DNA of 64,000 bases, taken from NCBI GenBank assembly GCA_044226525.1, contig JBGAGV010000031.1, positions 46,733 through 110,732 of the forward strand, read 5' to 3'. Below the pieces are notes generated by a model. That model did no database searches, was not told the DNA's origin, and saw only the letters and a list, made by a program, of their open reading frames with translations. The DNA comes from VFJQ01 sp044226525. Lineage in GTDB: Bacteria > Verrucomicrobiota > Verrucomicrobiia > Chthoniobacterales > Chthoniobacteraceae. Below, piece after piece: positions 16,682 to 23,595 of the stretch. Positions within the stretch are counted from its first letter, which is position 1; each line of letters begins with the position of its first letter. Made by a program: the position numbers and the translations under genes.

Positions 16682-17860
16682 TTATTGAATGGTATTCAGA
16701 ACGGAAACTTCGCGGGAGACGACCGGAGCATCGACGGCGCTGGAGCGAGTGTTGAAGACGCTCACTTCATCCGAAATGGCTTCCACGCTCGGGCCGACAT
16801 AGGCAGCCGCGTTGAACACCGCCACTTCGCGCGAGATCACCTCGACACCCGGCTCGACGATCGCCGGCGTGTTAAAAACGGTGACCTCCTTCGAAATCGC
16901 CTCCACGCCCGGTCCCACGAAAGCCGGACTGTTAAACACCGTCACTTCGTCGGAAACCGCTTCGATACTGGCCACCGCCGCAGCGGAATTGAAGACCGTC
17001 ACCTCGTCGGAAATCGCTTCTGTCGCGGCGACGAAACTTCCGGGCGTGTTCTGCACGGTGACCTCGTCGGAAATCGCCTCGACACTCGGCCCAGCCAAAA
17101 CCGGCGAATTAAAAACACTCACCTCCATGGAGAGGGCATCCACGCTCAGGCTTCCCGTCACGAAGCCGTTAAACACGCTCACCTCGTCGGAGAATGCATC
17201 GACGCTCAGTGCCACCACCGGCGGCAGATTATAGATGCTCACTTCATCCGACACCACCTCGAGGCTCACCCCGGCAACCATCGGGAAGTTATACAAACTC
17301 ACCTCATCCGAAATCCCCTCGAAGCTCACTCCAGCCAGCGGCGGCACATTGTAGAGGCTGATCTCCTCCGAGAAGGCAAACGGGTGGTTATCGAAGGTCA
17401 CCTCCCGGCTGTAGAACTCTTTCACCACCGTCTTTTTGTAGCGGTTGAGATAGTATTGCAGATTGGTCTTCGTCGGATCGATCAGATTACGCAGCCGCGC
17501 GTCGGCGGAGTTGAGCGGATTGAGCCGGTTCTTGAGTTCCCAGACATCGTCGATGCCGTCGCCGTCGAAGTCGCCGGGTGAAAAAACGTCATTGGCCTGC
17601 CCTTTGAAAAAGCCCTGCCCTTCCCCATCCGCCGGCGTGTAACCAAAGGTCGGCGCCGGATTGCCGAGCGCCATCTTGATGACCCCATACTGCTGCAGCA
17701 GGTCTGGCGTGTAGAGGAAGCTGTAGTAGTAAAAATTCGTGAGCCCGAGCGAAAGCTGGAACTCATCGCCCACCCGCTGGAACGCATACGGCAGCGTGTT
17801 TTCCTGCGCCGACAATCGACCGACCATCAGCACCACTCCGAGGCTGAGCCAGCAAAACAC
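16682..17860 (-). CDS. Secreted protein with twelve tandem 20-residue SDEVSVFN repeats
   Basis: The 392-residue protein has a signal peptide (CWLSLGVVLMVGRLSAQ), a domain with a calcium-loop-like DFDGDGIDDVWELKNRLNP near residue 98, and then from about residue 160 to the last residue twelve near-exact 20-residue repeats. Each unit has the core (I/V)S(D/R/K)EV(T/S)VFN, then a small hydrophobic segment, then (S/G)VEA. A degenerate unit (FYSREVTFDNHP) precedes them. Exact spacing predicts a regular beta-solenoid or stacked strand array. I do not recognise an established name or function. Confidence 0.8.
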   Translation of the reverse strand: MFCWLSLGVVLMVGRLSAQENTLPYAFQRVGDEFQLSLGLTNFYYYSFLYTPDLLQQYGVIKMALGNPAPTFGYTPADGEGQGFFKGQANDVFSPGDFDGDGIDDVWELKNRLNPLNSADARLRNLIDPTKTNLQYYLNRYKKTVVKEFYSREVTFDNHPFAFSEEISLYNVPPLAGVSFEGISDEVSLYNFPMVAGVSLEVVSDEVSIYNLPPVVALSVDAFSDEVSVFNGFVTGSLSVDALSMEVSVFNSPVLAGPSVEAISDEVTVQNTPGSFVAATEAISDEVTVFNSAAAVASIEAVSDEVTVFNSPAFVGPGVEAISKEVTVFNTPAIVEPGVEVISREVAVFNAAAYVGPSVEAISDEVSVFNTRSSAVDAPVVSREVSVLNTIQ

Positions 17861-18124
17861 GCGATGGAGTTGGGAACCGGAGTGCGAGTGAATGGGTGGA
17901 AAACGGAGTCGTTGGTTGATGCGGACCTTCCCGCGCCTTGGATGCAGGAAAACTACCGACTATCGTGCCTGACTTTTCGGTGGGACCAACCAGCATCCGC
18001 GTCCCGGCGCGGACCCCATTCAGACAATTCCAGAGCGGCGTGTTCCATACGGCCTGCGGAGCCTGCCGGGCACGCCCGGGGAGACAAGGAGATTTTCCGG
18101 AGAAATCCCGATGTCGTGCAAACC
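17861..18124. other. Intergenic region between potC and the repeat-protein gene
   Basis: These 264 bases contain no convincing gene on either strand. The region is the natural place for a minus-strand promoter of the secreted-protein trio, but I could not single out a convincing -35/-10 pair. An open frame here on the plus strand has none of the features of a real protein. Confidence 0.4.
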
Positions 18125-19003
18125 TCAACCCTTCATCGTCTGCCGGCTCGATCGCTTGATCCACTCCGACAGAATGACCAACGCTGCCGTCGCGAGAATG
18201 AAGATGGTCGAAATGGCGTTGAGCGACGGATCGAGGCCTTTTTTTACCCGCCCGAAAATCTTCAGCGGCAGTGTCTGGGAATCCGGCCCGGCCGTGAAAT
18301 ACGTCACGATGATTTCGTCCATCGAGAGCGTGAAAGCCATCAGCGCGCCCGAGATGATCGCGGGCAGCATGTAGGGCACCATCACATGCCAGAAGGCGCG
18401 GAGCGGCGTGGCACCGAGATCCATGGCCGCTTCCTCCAGCGAAGGGTCCGCGCCCGCGAGCCGCGCCTGCACCGCCACGAGCACGAAGGGAAAACAAAAC
18501 GTCGTGTGCGCGATGATGACCGTGGCGTAGCCAAGATCGAGGTTCAGATCGGCAAACCATTGCGGCGCCCACGCGGCTTCCTGGTAACCTTCCAGCCAGC
18601 GAAACACCCCGCTGAAAAGAATCAGCAAACTCACGCCCATGATGATCTCGGGGATCGCCATCGGCACGAAGATGAGGGTGTTGATGAATTTGCGCGCCGG
18701 ATAGCAATACCGGTGCAGCAACCACGCACCCACCGTGCCGAGCACGACCGACAGCACCGTGGTGATCGCCGCGATGATGAGGCTGTTCTTGAACGCCTCG
18801 ATCAGCACCGAGTCTTCGGCCAGCGCACGATACCAGTCGAGCGTGAACCCTTCCCAGTTGAGGTTGAGCTGCGAGTCGTTAAACGAAAAGACGATCAGCA
18901 GCAGGATCGGGATGTAGAGAAACGCAAACACCACGCCGGTCCAGCTCCCGAGGAGCAGGTTCATGAGTTTGAGCCCCGATGGCAGGCGAAGCGGACGCGA
19001 CAT
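18125..19003 (-). CDS. potC: Spermidine/putrescine ABC transporter permease, PotC-like
   Basis: The 292-residue membrane protein has the normal PotC length and motifs: YIPILLLIVFSFNDSQ in TM1, TLDWYRALAEDSVLIEAFKNSLIIA, PEIIMGVSLLILF and the EAA loop LEEAAMDLGATPLRAFWHVMVPYMLPAI, then DEIIVTYFTAGPDSQTLPL. It pairs with PotB to form the inner-membrane channel of a polyamine importer. It is the most upstream pot gene on this strand and is separated from potD by 6.6 kb of secreted-protein genes, which is an unusual order. Confidence 0.92.
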   Translation of the reverse strand: MSRPLRLPSGLKLMNLLLGSWTGVVFAFLYIPILLLIVFSFNDSQLNLNWEGFTLDWYRALAEDSVLIEAFKNSLIIAAITTVLSVVLGTVGAWLLHRYCYPARKFINTLIFVPMAIPEIIMGVSLLILFSGVFRWLEGYQEAAWAPQWFADLNLDLGYATVIIAHTTFCFPFVLVAVQARLAGADPSLEEAAMDLGATPLRAFWHVMVPYMLPAIISGALMAFTLSMDEIIVTYFTAGPDSQTLPLKIFGRVKKGLDPSLNAISTIFILATAALVILSEWIKRSSRQTMKG

Positions 19004-19078
19004 GGCAGAGTTCGTAGCGAAGTCGGGCGTGCTTGCCTAGCGCGAAGCGCGGGCGGCGCAGCTTCCCTTTGTCCTGCA

Positions 19079-19120
19079 CCTGCGCTTGCTCGCCCCTGGG
19101 GCGCAGCGAGCAAGCGCAGG
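19079..19120. repeat. 15-base perfect inverted repeat between divergent genes
   Basis: CCTGCGCTTGCTCGC at 19079-19093 is repeated inverted as GCGAGCAAGCGCAGG at 19106-19120 around a 12-base loop. It lies between potC (minus) and the FAD oxidoreductase (plus), 126 bases upstream of the latter. It could be an extragenic palindrome or a regulatory structure. There is no T-run on either side. Confidence 0.6.
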
Positions 19121-19245
19121 ACACAGATTGTAAAACCAAAGCACGACGACGCCCCTCCCCGAACGAACGGCCAGCAAACGGTGGAATTTCTTTTGCCCGC
19201 GGAGGAAAAGCCGCGAACAACAGAACCCTTCCCTTTCCTGTGCCG

Positions 19246-20679
19246 ATGAACCCTTCCTCTTCCACTCCCCGCCCCACCGCGCTCGACCGGCGCACCTTCT
19301 TCCGCACCGCTCTCGCTGCCGCCGGCACGGCCACCATGCCCGACCTCGCGCGAAGTGAAGACGCGAAGCCGGCACGCGCCGACATTTTCTCCGAACCTGG
19401 GCGCGACCTTCCGCTCGTGAGCGATGCGGACGTGATCGTGTGCGGCGCGGGGCCGGCTGGCGTAGCGGCGGCGATCGCCGCCGCGCGCGGCGGGGCAAAG
19501 GTGCGCCTGTTTGAATGGCGCGGCTGCATCGGCGGTGTCTGGACAGCAGGGCTGCTCGGTTATCTGCTGGATTTCAACAAACCCGGTTTCGCCCGCGAAC
19601 TCGCGGTGAAGCTCGATCAACGCGGCGCACGCCGTGGCAAGAGCATGGGTTCCATCACCTACGAACCGGAGGGCATGAAGCTCCTGCTCGAAGACCTGCT
19701 CGTGGAGGCCGGCGTGAAATTCCAACTGCACACCCGCGTCGCCGCCGCTTATCGCGAAGGGCGCCGCCTCACCACTATCGTTACCGAATCCAAATCCGGC
19801 CGGCAGGCGTGGCGCGCGCCGGTATTCATCGACACCACCGGCGATGGCGATCTCGGCGCACTCGCCGGTTGCGAATGGGAAATCGGCCAGGGCCAGGATT
19901 GCCCGTGCCAGCCGATGTCGCTCAATGCACTGCTTGTCTGCAAGGACGCCGCCGCGCTCGCGCCGTTCATCCACGTGTCCGATCCCGACAAGACGGTCGG
20001 CCCCTCGAAGCAGGCCTTCCTCGCCGAGATCAAACGCGCCGGGTTCTTCCCCTCCTACAGCAGCCCCACGCTGTGGCAGGTGCGCGACAATCTGCTGCTG
20101 GTGATGATGAATCACGAGTTCAGCATCAAGCCGTGGGACGCCGCACAAGTCACCGAAGCAACCGTGCACGCGCGCGGTGAAATGAATCGCATCGTCAATG
20201 CCTTGCGCGCACTCGGCGGGCCGTGGAAAGGAATCCAGATTGCCGCCACCGCCGAGCAGATTGGCGTGCGCGATGGCCGCCGGATTCGCGGGCGCTACAT
20301 CGTCACCGAAGCCGATCTCATCATGGGTGCGCGGCACGAGGACGCCGTGGCACGCGCGACGTTCGGTGTCGATATCCACGCCGTCACCGCCGAGCGGAAC
20401 AAAACGCAATCGATCGACAACAAGGGTATCAAGGTGAAACCCTACGACATCCCGCTGCGCGCCCTCATCGCACGTGATGTGGACGGTCTCATGATGGCGG
20501 GCCGCTGCATCAGCGGCGATTTCATCGCCCACGCCAGCTACCGTGTGACCGGCAACTCGACCGCGATGGGCGAAGCCGCCGGCGCGGTCGCCGCCATCGC
20601 CGCGAAAGCCAGACGCCTCCCGCACGAGGTCGAGTGGACCGAAGCCGCCGGCCTCCTGGAAAAAATCCGCCCCACGTGA
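19246..20679 (+). CDS. Tat-exported FAD-dependent oxidoreductase
   Basis: The 477-residue protein starts with a Tat-type signal (DRRTFFRTALAAAGTA). A Rossmann FAD motif follows (VIVCGAGPAGVAAAIAAARGGAKV, ending with LFEW), then the family signature GVWTAGLLGYLLD and the C-terminal GRCISGDFIAHASYRVTGNSTAMGEAAG. This fits the FAD_oxidored family (PF12831 type), which is frequent in Planctomycetes and Verrucomicrobia next to sugar or secreted proteins; the substrate is not known. Start ATG 19246 is chosen because it directly opens the signal peptide. It is probably monocistronic. Confidence 0.87.
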   Translation: MNPSSSTPRPTALDRRTFFRTALAAAGTATMPDLARSEDAKPARADIFSEPGRDLPLVSDADVIVCGAGPAGVAAAIAAARGGAKVRLFEWRGCIGGVWTAGLLGYLLDFNKPGFARELAVKLDQRGARRGKSMGSITYEPEGMKLLLEDLLVEAGVKFQLHTRVAAAYREGRRLTTIVTESKSGRQAWRAPVFIDTTGDGDLGALAGCEWEIGQGQDCPCQPMSLNALLVCKDAAALAPFIHVSDPDKTVGPSKQAFLAEIKRAGFFPSYSSPTLWQVRDNLLLVMMNHEFSIKPWDAAQVTEATVHARGEMNRIVNALRALGGPWKGIQIAATAEQIGVRDGRRIRGRYIVTEADLIMGARHEDAVARATFGVDIHAVTAERNKTQSIDNKGIKVKPYDIPLRALIARDVDGLMMAGRCISGDFIAHASYRVTGNSTAMGEAAGAVAAIAAKARRLPHEVEWTEAAGLLEKIRPT

Positions 20680-20681
20680 GA

Positions 20682-20780
20682 CCGTCGGTGTCCCGCCTCT
20701 AGGCGGCTCCAAATCCCGCCGATCGAAGGCTGCCATTCCCAACCAGTTCCGCCACCTTTCCGCAGCCTAAGGCTGGATTG
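20682..20780. repeat. Dispersed palindromic intergenic repeat, copy 3 (right end decayed)
   Basis: It begins CCGTCGGTGTCC at 20682-20693, then GCCTCTAGGCGGCTCCAAA, a CGAAGGCTGCCATT segment and TTCCGCCACC...TCCGCAGCCTAAGG, in the same order as copy 1. The terminal GGACACCAACGG arm is lost. It begins three bases after the FAD oxidoreductase stop. The decayed end suggests an older insertion. Confidence 0.7.
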
Positions 20781-20877
20781 CCCGCACTGCGCCACTGACC
20801 TGTCGCTTCGCTCCCGTCCCACCAATCCAAAGCTGCGCGCCGGATGGACAGCGCGCAGCCTGGAACAATCGCTCTCC

Positions 20878-21378
20878 TTACTTCTTGAGCTGGATCGACT
20901 CCACGATCTTGATCAGCGCCTTGATCTCCTTGTCCTCGCCATACTGGCAGTAGAAGACGCCGAGCTTGCCAGCCTTCGGCGAGAAGAGGAAAATCTCGAA
21001 CCCGATCTTGTTGTTGTCCTCCTTGGTCACCGCGGTGCCGTTGAAGATGGTAAACTTCACGCCGTTGATTTCCTTGTCGGTGGACTTGTCGCTCATCTCG
21101 ATCTTCTTGAGATCGCCCTTCATCCATTTCTCGATGTCCTTATCGAGTGTCTTGATCTCATCCTCGCTCTCGAGCGTCCAGAACGCGAGATAACCGTCGC
21201 CTTCCGGCGCGGCGGCTTCGAGCGTGCCGTCGTCATCGACTTCCGGCTTCCACGTCTGCGGGATATCGACGGTGAACCATTCCTTATCCTCGCTCGGGTA
21301 GGAAAACTTGGCGGCCTGGGCCGGGAGCGCCGCGAGCAGGAAGGCGGCAAGCAGGGTCAAACGAAGTGCGATTTTCAT
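20878..21378 (-). CDS. Small periplasmic protein of unknown function
   Basis: The 166-residue product has a classical signal peptide (MKIALRLTLLAAFLLAALPAQAA) and a mature part with alternating charged beta strands (FSYPSEDKEWFTVDIPQTWKP, GYLAFWTLES, FTIFNGTAVTKEDNNKIGFEIFLFSP). The pattern is like small secreted sensor or stress proteins of the PsbP/DUF1795-like fold, but I would not name it. Start ATG 21378. It lies 286 bases upstream of, and divergent from, the UBact/proteasome operon. Confidence 0.65.
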   Translation of the reverse strand: MKIALRLTLLAAFLLAALPAQAAKFSYPSEDKEWFTVDIPQTWKPEVDDDGTLEAAAPEGDGYLAFWTLESEDEIKTLDKDIEKWMKGDLKKIEMSDKSTDKEINGVKFTIFNGTAVTKEDNNKIGFEIFLFSPKAGKLGVFYCQYGEDKEIKALIKIVESIQLKK

Positions 21379-21629
21379 GATGGGTGTTTTGGATTTGAGG
21401 TTTTCGCCGAACAAAAAGAATCCGCCGCAGCGAATGAATCGCGTTATGCGCGAACCCCCGGGCTTGCGGCAAGAAAACCCTCGATTTCATCATGGTTTTC
21501 TTCACATCCGGAAACCTCCTGAGAAAATCGCCGCAGGACCAAAGACGGCGTCATGGAAGCCAGCCCCCCCATGCCTCCCATCACTCCGATTCCCTCCCCT
21601 CCTTCCCATTTTTCTTCCACGCCCCGCGC

Positions 21630-21658
21630 TTGCCATTCCGGCCCACCGGTCGTAGTTT
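21630..21658 (+). promoter_or_regulatory. Candidate promoter of the UBact-proteasome operon, possibly leaderless
   Basis: TTGCCA at 21630-21635 and TAGTTT at 21653-21658 are separated by exactly 17 bases and resemble a -35/-10 pair (five and three matches to TTGACA and TATAAT). The UBact ATG at 21665 would then start near the expected transcription start, and there is no Shine-Dalgarno sequence in front of it. A leaderless mRNA is possible. The -10 match is weak. Confidence 0.35.
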
Positions 21659-21664
21659 CCGCCC

Positions 21665-21841
21665 ATGCCTGAACGGACGCAAAAACCGACGAGTCCTGCT
21701 CCTTGGGGACCGAAAGAAGGCGACGGCGGGGGGCCGAAAGCACCCGACGTATCCAAGCCCGACGTGAAGGACCTTCTCCAGCGGATGCGGAAGGTGGATC
21801 CGAATCAATCGCGTCGTTACCGTCAACGCACCGGCCAGTGA
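21665..21841 (+). CDS. UBact, ubiquitin-like protein modifier (Pup-like) of a Gram-negative proteasome system
   Basis: A 58-residue, disordered-looking, charged protein: MPERTQKPTSPAPWGPKEGD at the N-terminus, KPDVKDLLQRMRKVDPNQ in the middle and SRRYRQRTGQ at the C-terminus. The 'DLLxRMRKVDPNQxRRYRQRTG(E/Q)' ending is the hallmark of UBact, the Pup analogue of Nitrospirae, Verrucomicrobia and relatives. The last residue is Gln, so (as for Pup-GGQ) deamidation to Glu by a Dop-type enzyme would be needed before ligation to lysines. Its TGA overlaps the GTG of prcB (GTGA, 21838-21841). It is too short for many gene finders. No SD precedes the ATG. Confidence 0.93.
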   Translation: MPERTQKPTSPAPWGPKEGDGGGPKAPDVSKPDVKDLLQRMRKVDPNQSRRYRQRTGQ

Positions 21842-22623
21842 CCCCGACCGCGCCCCCCGCAGCGGAAGATTTTGCGGCTCTGCTGCGGCGACAAAACCTG
21901 CTCGCCAGCGCGCCTGCCGCCGCCGCGCCCTCGTCGCCCGTTCCCCAGACGGAAGCGACGACCATCCTCGCTTTCAAATTTGCCGACGGCATCCTCGTCG
22001 CCGGTGATCGCCGCGCCACCGCCGCGAACCAGATCGTCTATGATCGCGCCGACAAGGTGCTGGAGATCGACCGGCATTCGCTCATGGCCATCGCCGGCGT
22101 GCCCGCCACCGCGTGGGAAATGGCGCGCGTGCTGGAGCACTCCTTCCAATTCTACCGCCGCACTCAGCTCCAGGAATTGAGCCTCGATGGCAAGGTCCGC
22201 GCCCTCTCGAAACTCCTGCGCGATAACCTCGGCCTCGTCCTGCAAGGCGTGGGCGTCGTCGTCCCCATCTTCGCTACCTACGACACGGAAGCCGATACCG
22301 CCCGCCTCTATTTCTACGACGCCATGGGCGCGCAGTTCGAGGCCGCCGATTTTGCCGCGACTGGTTCCGGCTCCGCCGCCGTTCGCGCCGTGCTGCACTA
22401 CGAGCAAAGCTGGGGCAAAAAATCCCTCCGCAAACTCCGCGCGAGCGACGCCATCCTCCTCGCCCTTCGCGCCCTCGAAACCGCCGCCTCCAGCGATTCC
22501 GCCACCGGCGGCGTGGACCGCCGCGCCGACGTCTTCCCCATCGTCAAGCTCATCACCAAGGAAGGCATCGCCACCCTCCCCGAATCCCGCCTCCAAAAGA
22601 TCTTCAAGTCGAAGCTCGTATGA
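21838..22623 (+). CDS. prcB: 20S proteasome subunit beta (PrcB)
   Basis: The 261-residue protein has a 40-residue Pro/Ala-rich propeptide, then TTILAFKFADGILVAGDRRA, the mature N-terminus of proteasome beta subunits. Counting the first Thr (residue 41) as Thr1, Asp17, Arg19 and Lys33 of the catalytic centre are all present (GDRR; ADKVLEI). Further conserved pieces are ATGSGSAAVRAVL and SSDSATGGVD, and PESRLQKI near the end. The GTG start at 21838 overlaps the UBact stop; the longer open frame would run through the UBact gene. It would be autoprocessed and form the proteolytic inner rings. Its stop overlaps the next gene (ATGA). Confidence 0.93.
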   Translation: MTPTAPPAAEDFAALLRRQNLLASAPAAAAPSSPVPQTEATTILAFKFADGILVAGDRRATAANQIVYDRADKVLEIDRHSLMAIAGVPATAWEMARVLEHSFQFYRRTQLQELSLDGKVRALSKLLRDNLGLVLQGVGVVVPIFATYDTEADTARLYFYDAMGAQFEAADFAATGSGSAAVRAVLHYEQSWGKKSLRKLRASDAILLALRALETAASSDSATGGVDRRADVFPIVKLITKEGIATLPESRLQKIFKSKLV

Positions 22624-23312
22624 TGCTCCGCAACTCCTCCCGCTATTGGTGGCTGGTGTGGGCAATGTTAGGGGGCGCGGTTTTCTGCGCAGGGGCTTGG
22701 GGAACGTGGTCGGGAACACGTAGATATGCAGCGACCACTTCTTTCAATGTCGACGCTATCCATCTCCCCTATTTCCTGACCAGCGCCACGATCCAAGGCA
22801 TCGCCGACGTTCAGGCACAAAGGCATGGCGCCATCGCGCAAGTTGAACCCTCCGCGTTCCCCGTCGGCGGACGGAAAATAATGCCCCCATCGGTCTTTAG
22901 CCCGCTGCCCACCAATTCAAAAAAAGCGTTCACTTTGACCGCCTCTGGCGAGACACCCGCCGCAGCTGCCGCTGCCGCGAATTCCATCCTGCAAGCCACG
23001 GGAGATATGAGCCGGCAGCGGCTCGTGACTAGAGTAATCATGGAGGAGAGTCGATTTCTAGAGTCGCTTCCTCCAGCGGAGCGGGCGCGACAACAGCGAA
23101 TGCTCGAATCCACGGACCCAGTATGGATGGACCGAGAGTGGCGTCCTCTCGAAAATATGGTGCAGGCGCGAGCCGAAGCGGCGTATCGTTTAGCGGAATG
23201 CTGGGGAATCTTTTCGATGTCTTCCTTCGTCGCCGTCACTCTGACCGGCACACTCGTCGCTGCTCTATCCCACCGCCTCAGCAGCCGCCTGCTCGCCCTC
23301 CGCCCGCTATGA
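22620..23312 (+). CDS. Two-transmembrane protein of unknown function, coupled to prcB
   Basis: The 230-residue product has a TM segment at about 10-28 (WWLVWAMLGGAVFCAGAWG) and another near 195-220 (WGIFSMSSFVAVTLTGTLVAALS), with about 165 residues between them. This is the topology of Wzz/chain-length-determinant-type proteins, and the N-terminal YAATTSFNVD is reminiscent of them, but the body is not clearly homologous. A helical stretch (MEESRFLESLPPAERARQQRMLE) may form a coiled coil. The ATG overlaps the prcB stop, so translation is probably coupled. GC content and codon use look lower and less biased than in its neighbours, which could mean acquisition. Confidence 0.7.
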   Translation: MMLRNSSRYWWLVWAMLGGAVFCAGAWGTWSGTRRYAATTSFNVDAIHLPYFLTSATIQGIADVQAQRHGAIAQVEPSAFPVGGRKIMPPSVFSPLPTNSKKAFTLTASGETPAAAAAAANSILQATGDMSRQRLVTRVIMEESRFLESLPPAERARQQRMLESTDPVWMDREWRPLENMVQARAEAAYRLAECWGIFSMSSFVAVTLTGTLVAALSHRLSSRLLALRPL

Positions 23313-23333
23313 TCTCACCCGGGCCGCTACAGA

Positions 23334-23530
23334 GAAAATCCAAGTTAATCCGACTTGATCCGACCTCGGCAAAAGCCACCCCGGATTCAAGCCCCACAAA
23401 TGTAATTCAAGGCACCGTAGCTCGGCTCTCCAGAGCCGAGCTTTCGCCAGCCCGGGACACCTCCCGTCTCGGCTCTGGAGAGCCGAGCTACAGAGGGAAT
23501 CCAACTCAATCCAACTTAATCCGACCTGAG
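23334..23530. repeat. Inverted-repeat block inside the proteasome operon with flanking direct repeats
   Basis: A perfect 24-base inverted repeat (arms 23417-23440 and 23468-23491) has a 27-base spacer; each arm is itself nearly palindromic around CTCGGCTCTCCAGAGCCGAG. On both sides lie related AT-richer units of the type AATCCAANTTAATCCGACCT (about 23335-23366 and 23498-23527). The block separates the membrane protein gene from prcA. No T-run follows, so it is not an obvious terminator. Confidence 0.7.
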
Positions 23531-23595
23531 AAATCGTCAGACCAGTCCTGCCCAATCAAGGCAATTCAAGGTAAATCAAGCCATCTCCCACCGCG

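Noticed and set aside
21492..21767. A 91-codon plus-strand frame overlapping the UBact start
   Set aside because: It is in another frame, Pro/Arg-rich, without homology, and conflicts with the well-supported UBact frame.
23417..23491. The 24-base inverted repeat as a transcription terminator
   Set aside because: No T-run follows on either strand, and prcA downstream belongs functionally with prcB, so termination here is unlikely to be complete.
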